Shown: one piece after another, positions 1 through 8,024 of the stretch
How positions within the stretch are numbered: the stretch's first letter is position 1
Layout of the letters: each line of letters starts with the position of its first letter
Assembly (NCBI GenBank): GCA_965653565.1
Contig: CBFHAI010000075.1
Span: 1-18,659, forward strand
Source of the DNA: JALCLA01 sp965653565
GTDB lineage: Bacteria; Pseudomonadota; Gammaproteobacteria; Xanthomonadales; Xanthomonadaceae
Direction of reading: 5' to 3'
Length of the DNA stretch: 18,659 nt
Translations under genes and position numbers: made by a program
Notes under the pieces: model-generated
Databases searched by the model: none
What the model saw: the letters and a program-made list of their open reading frames with translations, nothing else
Told to the model about the DNA's origin: nothing

Positions 1-126
1 GGACAAGCAAGAGAAAGTGACTCGGCCCCCGCTGAGGGGGGCGAAACTCGCGAAGCCGCAACAACAAAAGCCGAGGGAAGCGGACCGCTTCAGAGTCACT
101 GGATTCCCGCCTGCGCGGGAATGACG
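1..126 (-). repeat. Dispersed structured intergenic repeat, left copy
   Basis: This stretch is an inverted copy of 18473-18596. Hand alignment gives roughly 90% identity with two small gaps, and the last 54 bases (73-126) are identical to 18473-18526. It holds several small dyads: GAAGCGG-A-CCGCTTC and the 8-bp stem ATTCCCGC/GCGGGAAT. It carries no convincing coding capacity. The ATTCCCGC hairpin type is a familiar dispersed repeat in Lysobacterales and other proteobacterial genomes (from memory, not searched). The left edge may continue beyond the window. Confidence 0.85.
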
Positions 127-200
127 GGATTTGGAGTGGAGTCGCGAAAACCGGACGCCAAAAGTCGCCGGATTCCTGCCTCCACCGCAACCGCCCCCGT

Positions 201-242
201 TACATTTTGTAGGCCCAGCCCCAAGTCACGGCACAAATTGCT
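201..242 (+). promoter_or_regulatory. Possible phaZ promoter -10 with PhaR-like site
   Basis: TACATT at 201-206 could be a -10 element; no good -35 is visible. The 12-mer GCACAAATTGCT at 231-242 fits 11 of 12 positions of the degenerate PhaR site GCAMMAAWTMMD that I recall for Ralstonia eutropha phasin promoters. It would lie just downstream of the transcription start, where a repressor could act. The consensus is quoted from memory and is degenerate, so this is only suggestive. Confidence 0.22.
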
Positions 243-285
243 GCAGTGCGGTAAAGTCGGGAGATCGAACCCACCACCGGCCGCC

Positions 286-1536
286 ATGCTCTATCTCGTC
301 CATGAAATGCAACGCAGCCTGCTCGCGCCCTGGGTCTACGGCGCGGAGGCCGCGGCCAAGGTGTTCTCTTCGCCGGGCAGCTGGCTGGCGCAACTGCCCG
401 GCGCGGCGCGGCTGGCGGCGGGTTACGAGCTGTTCCACCGCATCGGCAAGGACTACGAAAAGCCCGCCTTCAACATCCACGAGGTGGTGGCGCACGGCCA
501 TCGCGTGCCGATCGTGGAAATCCGCGCGGCCGGCACGCCGTTCTGCAATCTGATCCGCTTCAAGCGTTTTTCCGACGACACCGCCACCGTCAACGATCTG
601 AAGGACGATCCGGTCGTGCTGGTGGTGGCGCCGCTCTCCGGCCACCACGCCACGCTGCTGCGCGACACCGTGCGCACGCTGCTGCAGGATCACAAGGTCT
701 ACATCACCGACTGGATCGACGCGCGCATGGTGCCGACCTCGGCCGGTGCGTTCACGCTCGACGATTACGTGCACACGATCCGCGATTTCATCCGCCAGAT
801 CGGCGCCAGGAACGTGCATGTGATCAGCGTCTGCCAGCCCACCGTGCCGGTGCTCGCCGCGGTGTCGCTGATGGCGAGCGCGGGCGAACCGCTGCCGCGC
901 AGCCTCACCATGATGGGCGGTCCGATCGACACGCGCCTGAGCCCGACCAAGGTCAATGACCTGGCCACCACCAAGCCGCTGTCGTGGTTCGAGAACAACG
1001 TCATTCACGAGGTGCCGTCGAATTATCCGGGCCACGGCCGCAAGGTGTATCCGGGCTTCCTGCAGCACGCCGGATTCATCGCGATGAATCCGAGCCGCCA
1101 CTTCGATTCGCACTGGGATTTCTATCAGGACCTGGTGAAGGGCGATCTCGACGACGCCGACTCGCACCGCAAGTTCTACGACGAATACAACGCCGTGCTC
1201 GACATGCCGGCCGAGTATTACCTCGACACCATCCGCATCGTTTTCCAGCAGCACGCGCTGCCGCGCGGCGAATGGGATGTGGCCGGCGAGCGCGTGCGCC
1301 CGCAGGACATCCGCGACAGCGCGCTGATGACGATCGAAGGTGAACTCGACGACATTTCCGGCCTCGGCCAGACCCAGGCCGCCCACGCGCTCTGCACCGG
1401 CCTGTCGGACAAGCGCAAACAGCACCTGACGGTGAAAGGCGCCGGCCACTACGGCATCTTCAGCGGCCGGCGCTGGCGCGAAGTGGTCTATCCGCAGGTG
1501 CGCGATTTCATCAAAAAGCGTTCGCAGGCGCGCTGA
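286..1536 (+). CDS. phaZ: Intracellular polyhydroxybutyrate depolymerase
   Basis: This 416-residue enzyme hydrolyses intracellular amorphous PHB granules to 3-hydroxybutyrate units, mobilising stored carbon. It lacks a signal peptide, as expected for a granule-associated cytoplasmic enzyme. The nucleophile box VCQPTVP puts a cysteine at residue 183. The acid is D355 (in EGELDD) and the base H388 (in GAGHYG). These positions coincide exactly with the Cys183/Asp355/His388 triad reported for R. eutropha PhaZ1, which strongly supports the ATG at 286, beginning MLYLVHEMQRSLLAPW, over an upstream in-frame ATG at 121 that lies inside the repeat. No Shine-Dalgarno sequence is obvious. The rarD-like gene follows after 32 nt. 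No PHA synthase or phasin gene is in the window, so synthesis must be encoded elsewhere. Confidence 0.95.
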   Translation: MLYLVHEMQRSLLAPWVYGAEAAAKVFSSPGSWLAQLPGAARLAAGYELFHRIGKDYEKPAFNIHEVVAHGHRVPIVEIRAAGTPFCNLIRFKRFSDDTATVNDLKDDPVVLVVAPLSGHHATLLRDTVRTLLQDHKVYITDWIDARMVPTSAGAFTLDDYVHTIRDFIRQIGARNVHVISVCQPTVPVLAAVSLMASAGEPLPRSLTMMGGPIDTRLSPTKVNDLATTKPLSWFENNVIHEVPSNYPGHGRKVYPGFLQHAGFIAMNPSRHFDSHWDFYQDLVKGDLDDADSHRKFYDEYNAVLDMPAEYYLDTIRIVFQQHALPRGEWDVAGERVRPQDIRDSALMTIEGELDDISGLGQTQAAHALCTGLSDKRKQHLTVKGAGHYGIFSGRRWREVVYPQVRDFIKKRSQAR

Positions 1537-1568
1537 GCTTTCGCATCGGATCGCCGCAAAAAACCGCG

Positions 1569-2528
1569 ATGACAACTGCCCCATCGATCGACCGCCGCGG
1601 CCTGGCCGCGGCGATTTCGGCCTATCTGCTGTGGGGCGTGTTCCCGCTCTACTGGTATCTGCTCAAGGACGTACCGTCGCTGCAGATCATCGCGCACCGC
1701 GTGATCTGGTGCGGCGTGTTCGTGGTCGGTTATCTGCTGCTGCGCGAAGGCTTCGGCTGGCTCAAACGCGCACTCGCCGGCCGCCGCGTATTGAGCATGC
1801 TGGCGGTGAGCAGCCTGCTGATCAGCTCCAACTGGGGCATCTACATCTGGGCCGTCACGCATGGCCGCGTGGTCGATGCGAGCCTCGGCTATTTCATCAA
1901 TCCGCTGGTCAGCGTGTTGATCGGTGTGGTGGTGCTGCGCGAACGTTTGAACGCAGTGCAGTGGGCCTCGGTCGGCATCGCCGCGGTCGGCGTCTTGTGG
2001 CTGGCGATCATCCACGGCGAACCGCCGTGGATCGCGCTCGCGCTGGCCGGCAGTTTCGCGGTGTATGGCTTGATCCGGAAAATCGCGGCGGTCGATGCGG
2101 TCCCCGGGCTCGCTATCGAAAGCCTGATCCTGTTCGTTCCGGCGCTGGCGTGGCTGATCTATTCGCAACTGCACGGCAACGGCGCGTTCGGCAACGAACC
2201 GCTGCGGCAGGACGCCCTGCTGATCTTCGGCGGTGCCCTCACCGCCCTGCCGCTGATCGGTTTCGCCTACGGCGCGCGACGCATCCCGTATTCGCTGGTC
2301 GGCATCCTGCAATACATTTCACCGACCTTGCAGTTGATCGTCGGCGTGTTGCTGCTCGGCGAAGCCTTCGACCGCCAACAGGCGATCGGCTTCGCCTGCA
2401 TCTGGCTCGCCCTGCTCGTCTACGCCCTCGACGGCTGGCGCACCGCGCGCGCCGCCACCCGCCGCGCGCTCGAAACCCACTGCGACGAGCATGTGTTGCC
2501 GTGCGATGGCGGCGCGCCGCCACGATAG
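1569..2528 (+). CDS. rarD: RarD-type EamA-family transporter
   Basis: A 319-residue inner-membrane protein with about ten hydrophobic segments in two EamA halves. It begins with the family-typical motif AAISAYLLWGVFPLYWYLL. Other RarD hallmarks are AHRVIW (about residues 42-47), SSNWGIYIWAV (about 85-95), ASLGYFINPL (about 103-112), and GILQYISPTLQ near residue 250. RarD was named for a chloramphenicol-sensitivity phenotype in Pseudomonas, but its substrate is not established; a drug/metabolite exporter role is inferred from the family. The C-terminal 30 residues are hydrophilic and Ala/Arg-rich. It starts 32 nt after phaZ and may be co-transcribed, though no Shine-Dalgarno is clear. It converges on the RCC1 gene with 45 nt between stops. 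Confidence 0.92.
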   Translation: MTTAPSIDRRGLAAAISAYLLWGVFPLYWYLLKDVPSLQIIAHRVIWCGVFVVGYLLLREGFGWLKRALAGRRVLSMLAVSSLLISSNWGIYIWAVTHGRVVDASLGYFINPLVSVLIGVVVLRERLNAVQWASVGIAAVGVLWLAIIHGEPPWIALALAGSFAVYGLIRKIAAVDAVPGLAIESLILFVPALAWLIYSQLHGNGAFGNEPLRQDALLIFGGALTALPLIGFAYGARRIPYSLVGILQYISPTLQLIVGVLLLGEAFDRQQAIGFACIWLALLVYALDGWRTARAATRRALETHCDEHVLPCDGGAPPR

Positions 2529-2573
2529 TTGGCGCGACCGCCATCCAGTCTCGCAATAGGGGGCCCGAATCGC

Positions 2574-4847
2574 CTATTCGAACCCGTCCGCAAAACCCTC
2601 GAAAGTACTGGCGAACACAATCGGCGTGCTCGTTATGTACGGTGTATATCCGAGTTGCAGGTTGCCTCTGCGGCCGTACAATCCATTACCCCAGCAGTAC
2701 TGGGTTCCGTCGAAAAATCCGGCGCAGGTGTGCTCGTCACCCGCCGTGATCGAGAGTGCAAAAGATTCGGACGGCGTCAGCACCTTGGTGGGCTCGTCAC
2801 GCTCCACCAACGTACCGTCCCCAAGTTGCCCATACGAATTGTCGCCCCAGCAGTACACGGCGCCGCTGACCAATGCACAGGTATGGCGATCGCCTGCCGC
2901 CAGATCGGAAACTGCCCCGATATCAACTTGGTGGGGAACGTGTCCCGAGTATCCGGTGCCGGTCTGGCCTGTCCAACCCGCACCCCAGCACCAAACGGAA
3001 CCGTCCTGCATGCTTGCGCAACTATGTTCGTCCCCGATCGTGATCCGCGCCGCAACGTTGGGCGGCAATCCCACGACGGCGCGCGCAACCGAACTGTATT
3101 TGTTGGCGCCGGCCGTTTCATAACCCAAGGCGCCCTCATAGTTATCGCCCCAACAGTAAACATTGCTTCCGGAAATGGCGCAGCTGTGGCTCCTCGCTGC
3201 GGCAATTCGGGAAATGCCCGACAGTGGCGTTAGCCCGTCCAACATCATCACCGGCACCGGCTGCGAACTGTCGGAGAGAGAGGCATTTCCGAGTTTGCCG
3301 CTGTAGCCGGATCCCCAGCAACGTGCCTGCCCGTTGCTGGCAACGGCGCAGGTGTGAAATCCGCCAGATGCAACCTGCGCGAATGACCCCGTCACCTGGA
3401 CAGGGACATGCGTGCTCTGATTACTCCCGTTCCCAAGTTGACCGGAGAAATTGTCACCCCAACACCACAGTGACGAGGAGGTGGTTCTCAAGCAGGAATG
3501 ACGATAGCCCGCCGAAATTTGGGTCACTCCGCTGTTCTCGGCAAAGTTGCCGACCCAACCGCCCAGGATTTTGTCGCGGGGCGGGCTGAGGGGACTCCCC
3601 ACTTGACCCCAAGCGTTGCCACCCCAGCACCAGGCCCCCCCTTGCCGGTTGGCGCATGTGTGCACCGATCCGGCCGAAAGCGGCCAGCCCCCATTGGGAA
3701 CCACCGAAACCAGCTCGGGAACGCGGGCGAGTGCGTCTTTTCCGATCCCAAGGGTCCCCCACTGGTTCGATCCCCAGCATCGGATCTGAGCGTCGTCGAA
3801 CGCTGCGCAGGTTGTTTCATTGCTTGCTGCGACATTGACGATCTTGGCTCCGAGTGGATTGGGAACAGGGATTGCCTTGTCTTGATAGTCCGTCGAGTTG
3901 ATGCCGAGCTGCCCATGCGTGTTTTTTCCCCAGCACGCCAGGGTTCCGGACACGATCCGTGCGCAAACGTGGTTCGCACCTGCCGAGAGTTGGGCGACGA
4001 AATTCAGAGGAGTTTGACTTCCATCGACAAGCACGGCTACAGGAACCAGCGACCGCAGTGCGGCGGACCCGTTGCCGAGCTGTCCATAAGTATTCTCGCC
4101 CCAGCAATGCACCGTGGCATTGGAGAGCCTAGCGCAGGCTCCGCTTCGCGCAAGAGCTATCGACGTGACCGACGGATTGGCCAACCCGGGCTGGAGTCCG
4201 GTAACCGGCTCGGGAGTGGGCTGGTCATCGGTGGTGCCGTTCCCGAGCCTGCCGTCCTCGCCTAGCCCCCAGCAAAGTACGCCCCCGTTCACGACCGCAC
4301 AGGCGAATTCGCCTCCGACAGCGACTTGCGTCACACCGGCTGCCGATCCCGGCGACAAGCCATCAACCACAACCGGAGTGAGGCTCTCTGTAGTCACGCC
4401 GTCGCCTAGAAGCCCATCGCCCCAGCACACCACCCCACCGTCGACCAGAGCACAAGCGTGGCCGCTGCCGACGGCAACGCTTTGCACGTCGCCATAGGTG
4501 TCACCGTCCAAAATCTTGATCGGCTCGAGCGAATCGGGGAAATAGGCCGTGTTGTAGTGGCCCCAACACCAGACGTCTCCCGCCGCGACGGCGCAGGAAT
4601 TGTAGTACCCAACGGAAACATCGGTTACGCCGCTGCCCTCGCCGAGCGACGCCACCCAGCTCGGCTGGCCTCTGGACTCCTGGGCCCCGTCACCCAAGTC
4701 ACCGTAGTAGTTGAATCCCCAGCATTGAACGCCGCCATCGACCACAGCGCATGCGCTCTCACCGCCCATGTCGAGCGTCTCACCGCTCGCCCCGTTGGGA
4801 ACCACCGCTGCGAGTGCAAAGATTACAATGACAATCGGCTTGAACAT
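2574..4847 (-). CDS. Secreted 14-repeat RCC1-type beta-propeller protein
   Basis: A 757-residue exported protein of unknown function. The ATG at 4847 is chosen over upstream starts because it follows a GAGGA ribosome site at 7-nt spacing and begins a clear signal peptide (MFKPIVIVIFALAAVVPNGASG). The mature protein has 14 RCC1-like repeats of about 50 residues, each with a first cysteine in an H-x-C-A type segment and a second in CWG followed by a glycine-rich GQLGNG type loop. Fourteen equals two seven-bladed propellers. The C-terminus ends FADGFE. RCC1 repeats make beta-propellers used as protein- or ligand-binding scaffolds; no catalytic domain is seen. Base composition looks less GC3-biased than the neighbours. 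It is divergent from the amidohydrolase gene, with 165 nt between starts. Confidence 0.9.
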   Translation of the reverse strand: MFKPIVIVIFALAAVVPNGASGETLDMGGESACAVVDGGVQCWGFNYYGDLGDGAQESRGQPSWVASLGEGSGVTDVSVGYYNSCAVAAGDVWCWGHYNTAYFPDSLEPIKILDGDTYGDVQSVAVGSGHACALVDGGVVCWGDGLLGDGVTTESLTPVVVDGLSPGSAAGVTQVAVGGEFACAVVNGGVLCWGLGEDGRLGNGTTDDQPTPEPVTGLQPGLANPSVTSIALARSGACARLSNATVHCWGENTYGQLGNGSAALRSLVPVAVLVDGSQTPLNFVAQLSAGANHVCARIVSGTLACWGKNTHGQLGINSTDYQDKAIPVPNPLGAKIVNVAASNETTCAAFDDAQIRCWGSNQWGTLGIGKDALARVPELVSVVPNGGWPLSAGSVHTCANRQGGAWCWGGNAWGQVGSPLSPPRDKILGGWVGNFAENSGVTQISAGYRHSCLRTTSSSLWCWGDNFSGQLGNGSNQSTHVPVQVTGSFAQVASGGFHTCAVASNGQARCWGSGYSGKLGNASLSDSSQPVPVMMLDGLTPLSGISRIAAARSHSCAISGSNVYCWGDNYEGALGYETAGANKYSSVARAVVGLPPNVAARITIGDEHSCASMQDGSVWCWGAGWTGQTGTGYSGHVPHQVDIGAVSDLAAGDRHTCALVSGAVYCWGDNSYGQLGDGTLVERDEPTKVLTPSESFALSITAGDEHTCAGFFDGTQYCWGNGLYGRRGNLQLGYTPYITSTPIVFASTFEGFADGFE

Positions 4848-4854
4848 GGGGGCG

Positions 4855-4905
4855 TCCTCGGAAGTCGGCAGTGGTCTATACGTTTCGCATAGCCATCGCG
4901 GACAA
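4855..4905 (-). promoter_or_regulatory. Candidate promoter and ribosome site for the RCC1 gene
   Basis: On the minus strand TTGTCC (4900-4905) and TATAGA (4875-4880) could be -35 and -10 elements, but the spacer is 19 bp, longer than the usual 17. A start near 4868 would give a leader of about 20 nt containing GAGGA at 4855-4859, 7 nt before the ATG at 4847. This fits the chosen start codon. No comparable promoter for the divergent amidohydrolase gene stands out. Confidence 0.4.
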
Positions 4906-5012
4906 ATCCCGGCGCTCCCCGCACGTCTGCCGCTCCCGGCCTTCACACGACGATTCATGCCGGCAACCGTGGCCGTGCGTACATTCAGTTCTTTGATTCA
5001 TTGGAAACTTCC

Positions 5013-6302
5013 ATGCGCATCATTGGTTTTCTGGCCGGATTGGCGTTGTTTCTTTGCGCCGGGAATTCCGTCGCGGCAAGCGGACAGACAGGGCTGGTAG
5101 TCACCGCCGACCGCCTGCTCGACGTAAAAACCGGCAAGACGCTGCAGCGCGCCTCGGTGCTGATCCGCGATGGCCGCATCGTCCAGGTGGCGCACGGCAA
5201 CGACACGATTTCCGTCGATGGCGAAATAAAACGCATCGATCTGGGCGATATGACCTTGCTGCCCGGGCTGATCGACATGCACGTGCATCTGGATTCCGAT
5301 CCGACTTACGGCGGTTACACCGGGCTGCAGTTCGGTGATCGGTTCTGGTCGATGATTTCGGTGCCGAACGCGCAACGCACGCTCGATGCCGGGTTCACGA
5401 CGGTGCGCAACGTCGGGTCAGATGCGTGGAACGATGTCGGGCTGCGGCAGGCGATCGAGGCCGGCAAGATCGTCGGGCCACGCGTGGTGACTGGCGCTTA
5501 CAGCTTCGGCGCCACCGGCGGGCATTGCGATTCGACCTATTTCCCGCCGTCGATGCAGCAGAAAAGCGAATTCAATGCCGACACGCCGGAAGAAGGCCGC
5601 AAGCGTGTACGCGAGTTGCGCAAATACGGCGCACAGGTGATCAAGATCTGCGCCACCGGCGGCGTTTTTTCGCGCAACACCGAGCCCGGCCAGCAGCAGT
5701 TGAGCGAAGAAGAAATGCGCGCGATCGTCGACGAGGCGCATCAGTGGGGTTTGAAAGTGGCGGCGCATGCGCACGGCGCGAGCGGCATCAAGGCCGCGAT
5801 CCGCGCCGGCGTCGACACCATCGAACACGCCAGCCTGATCGACGACGAAGGCATCGCGCTCGCTAAGAAGCATGGCGCGTGGCTGTCGATGGACATCTAC
5901 AACACCGATTACACGCAGGCCGAAGGCGCGCGCAACGGCGTGCTGGAAGACAATCTACGCAAGGATCGCGAGATCGCCGAAGTGCAGCGCCAGGGCTTCC
6001 GCCGCGCGCACGAAGCCGGCGCGAAGATGGTGTACGGCACCGATTCGGGCGTCTACCCGCACGGTCTGAACGGCAAGCAGTTCGCCGTGATGGTGCGCTA
6101 TGGCATGACGCCGCTGGAGGCGATCCGCAGCGCTACGACGAACGCCGCTGAAGCGCTCGGCAAGACCGATGTCGGCGCCATCGAAGCCGGCCGCTGGGCC
6201 GATCTGATCGCCGTGCGTGGCGACCCGACGCAAGACGTCGCCACGCTCGAATCGGTGCCTTTCGTCATCAAGGGCGGCGACGTGGTGAAGGACGCGCGTT
6301 GA
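5013..6302 (+). CDS. Secreted metal-dependent amidohydrolase (imidazolonepropionase/Xaa-Pro dipeptidase-like)
   Basis: A 429-residue protein of the amidohydrolase superfamily. The ATG at 5013 is preferred to the in-frame TTG at 5001; it starts a signal peptide (residues 1 to about 22, ending SVAAS), so the enzyme is probably periplasmic. Metal-site residues are visible in order: DMHVH (H90, H92), K211 in IKICATGG as the likely carboxylated bridging lysine, HAHG (H252/H254), EHAS (H272) and the catalytic aspartate D344 in GTDSG. The arrangement matches binuclear members related to prolidase-like Xaa-Pro carboxypeptidases and often labelled imidazolonepropionase; exact substrate cannot be read from sequence, but an acyl-amino acid or dipeptide is plausible. 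It heads a likely operon with the TraB/GumN gene (34 nt downstream) and a methyltransferase gene. Confidence 0.92.
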   Translation: MRIIGFLAGLALFLCAGNSVAASGQTGLVVTADRLLDVKTGKTLQRASVLIRDGRIVQVAHGNDTISVDGEIKRIDLGDMTLLPGLIDMHVHLDSDPTYGGYTGLQFGDRFWSMISVPNAQRTLDAGFTTVRNVGSDAWNDVGLRQAIEAGKIVGPRVVTGAYSFGATGGHCDSTYFPPSMQQKSEFNADTPEEGRKRVRELRKYGAQVIKICATGGVFSRNTEPGQQQLSEEEMRAIVDEAHQWGLKVAAHAHGASGIKAAIRAGVDTIEHASLIDDEGIALAKKHGAWLSMDIYNTDYTQAEGARNGVLEDNLRKDREIAEVQRQGFRRAHEAGAKMVYGTDSGVYPHGLNGKQFAVMVRYGMTPLEAIRSATTNAAEALGKTDVGAIEAGRWADLIAVRGDPTQDVATLESVPFVIKGGDVVKDAR

Positions 6303-6336
6303 AGTCCATCGAAAATTTTCAAGGACAAAACCCGGC

Positions 6337-7353
6337 ATGAAAGACTGCATCGCGCGACGCCTGGCATATCTGGCACTGAGCTGCGCGCCACTGTTCGCGA
6401 CGGCTGCCGAAATTCCCGACAGGGCGGAAGTCTCGACGCTCGAAACCGTCGTCGTCAGCGGCCGGCAACCGGGTCCGGGCCTGTGGAAAGTGTCGAAGGA
6501 CGGCCATGTGATGTGGGTCTTCGGCACGCTGTCGCCGCTGCCCAAGCGCATGGAGTGGACTTCGACCGAGGTCGAGAAAGCCATCGCGCAGTCGCAGGAA
6601 GTGGTGCGGATTCCGCGGGTTTCCTTCAGCGTGAAAGGCGGCATGCTGGGCGGCCTGTTCCTGCTTCCGAGCCTTATGAAGACGCGCAACAACCCGGGCA
6701 AGGAACCGCTGAGCGAGGTGCTGCCGGCGCCGGTGTACGCGCGCTGGACGGCGCTCAAGCAGCGTTATCTCGGGCGCGATCGCGGCGTCGAGAAACGCCG
6801 TCCGCTGGTCGCCGCGCAGGAACTCGAATCCGAAGCGATGGACGATCATGGCCTGACCTACGACACGCGCACGATCAAGGTCGTCGAACGCGCCGCCAAG
6901 CGCAACGACGTGCCGATCACTCAGCCTTCGATCGATATCCGCATCGAAGATGCGCGCGAACTGATCAAGGAATTCTCGAAGACCTCGCTCGACGACATCG
7001 AGTGCTTCGACAAGACCCTGCAGCGCCTCGAACGCGACATCGAAACCACCAAGCTGCGCGCCAATGCCTGGGCGCTGGGCGAAATCGAAATCCTGCGCAC
7101 GCTGCCGTTCACCGACAGCCGCCGCGCCTGCACCGAAGCGGTGCTGGAAACGGCGGTGGCCAAGCGCGCCGGCTTCGACGACATCGAAACACGCATGCGC
7201 GACCTGTGGCTGGAATCGGCGCAGGACGCGCTGAAGAATCGCGAACGCAGCTTCGCCGTGCTGCCGATGAGCCTCGTGCTACCGGACGATGGCTGGCTCG
7301 CGCTGCTGGCCGCGCGCGGCTACACCGTCGAACCGCCGCAAGCGCGTCGATAG
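6337..7353 (+). CDS. TraB/GumN-family protein, divergent active-site motif
   Basis: A 338-residue protein with an N-terminal export signal (residues 1 to about 24, ending ATAAE) and the PGPGLWKV...WVFGTL segment typical of the TraB/PrgY/GumN family. In characterised family members a GxxH histidine sits in this strand and is thought to be catalytic. Here the motif reads GTLSPLP (about residues 63-69), with serine in place of histidine, and the following strand EVVRIPRVSF lacks the usual glutamate. It may therefore be a non-catalytic or altered subfamily. Residues 200-300 are helical and charged. AAGGA at 6321-6325 is a distant ribosome site. The stop is 2 nt before the methyltransferase start. 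No function in the operon can be assigned. Confidence 0.8.
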   Translation: MKDCIARRLAYLALSCAPLFATAAEIPDRAEVSTLETVVVSGRQPGPGLWKVSKDGHVMWVFGTLSPLPKRMEWTSTEVEKAIAQSQEVVRIPRVSFSVKGGMLGGLFLLPSLMKTRNNPGKEPLSEVLPAPVYARWTALKQRYLGRDRGVEKRRPLVAAQELESEAMDDHGLTYDTRTIKVVERAAKRNDVPITQPSIDIRIEDARELIKEFSKTSLDDIECFDKTLQRLERDIETTKLRANAWALGEIEILRTLPFTDSRRACTEAVLETAVAKRAGFDDIETRMRDLWLESAQDALKNRERSFAVLPMSLVLPDDGWLALLAARGYTVEPPQARR

Positions 7354-7355
7354 CA

Positions 7356-7958
7356 ATGCCGAAACAATACGACCGCCGCTATTTCGACCGCTGGTACCGC
7401 CATCCGGCGCAGCGCGTCGCCAGCGCGCAGGCGCTCAAGCGCAAGGTGCACCTGGCGCTGGCCGTGGCCGAGTACTATCTCGGCCATCCGGTGCGCAGCG
7501 TGCTCGATGTGGGCTGCGGCGAAGGTGCGTGGCGCACGCCGCTGCGCAAGGCGCGGCCCGGGGTCGAGTATCGCGGCATCGATCCGAGCGAATATGCCGT
7601 CGCGCGCTACGGCCGCCAGCGCAATCTGCAGCAGGTGGCCTTCGGCCAGCTCGAGCATCTGCGCTTTGGCCCGCCGGTCGACCTGCTCGTCTGTTCGGAC
7701 GTGATGCACTACGTCGCGACGCGCGAACTGCGGCGCGGGCTGTCGGGCTTCGGCGAACTGTGCGGCGGCGTGGCCTTCCTCGAAACCTTCGCGCGCGAGG
7801 ACGATCCCGACGGCGATCGCGAAGGTTTCCTGGCGCGGCCGGCCGCGTTCTATCGGCGCGCGTTCGCCGAGGCCGGCTTCGTGGCGGTGGGCTCGCATTG
7901 CTGGCTGTCGCCGGCCCTGGCCGGCGAGGCCGCGGCGCTCGAGCGCACTGCGGACTGA
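7356..7958 (+). CDS. Class I SAM-dependent methyltransferase
   Basis: A 200-residue cytoplasmic protein. It opens MPKQYDRRYFDRWYR and carries SAM motif I as VLDVGCGEGAW (residues 49-59), the acidic residue of motif II in YRGIDPSEY (about 72-80) and a motif-IV-like strand in VDLLVCSDVMHYV (about 108-120). This is a Rossmann methyltransferase of the Methyltransf_11/25/31 type; the substrate is unknown. The ATG at 7356 is chosen because the in-frame region upstream lies inside the TraB/GumN gene in another frame. With only 2 nt after the preceding stop, translation is probably coupled. Small methyltransferases of this form often act on small molecules or polyketide-like substrates, but nothing here fixes that. 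Confidence 0.85.
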   Translation: MPKQYDRRYFDRWYRHPAQRVASAQALKRKVHLALAVAEYYLGHPVRSVLDVGCGEGAWRTPLRKARPGVEYRGIDPSEYAVARYGRQRNLQQVAFGQLEHLRFGPPVDLLVCSDVMHYVATRELRRGLSGFGELCGGVAFLETFAREDDPDGDREGFLARPAAFYRRAFAEAGFVAVGSHCWLSPALAGEAAALERTAD

Positions 7959-7972
7959 ACCGTTTTGCGACG

Positions 7973-7989
7973 AACCGAATGCATCGGTT
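7973..7989. other. Short hairpin after the methyltransferase gene
   Basis: AACCGA-ATGCA-TCGGTT gives a perfect 6-bp stem 14 nt after the stop codon. There is no T-tract, so it is a weak terminator candidate at best. Confidence 0.3.
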
Positions 7990-8024
7990 GCTACGAAACG
8001 GCGCTGCGCCACGTCTACGAAGGT

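Noticed and set aside
226..1584. 452-codon minus-strand frame opposite phaZ
   Set aside because: His/Arg/Ala-rich composition without domains, exactly antisense to a PHB depolymerase with intact catalytic residues.
2529..4892. Several plus-strand frames of 120-255 codons opposite the RCC1 gene
   Set aside because: They are antisense to the repeat protein; their own repetitiveness mirrors the RCC1 repeats.
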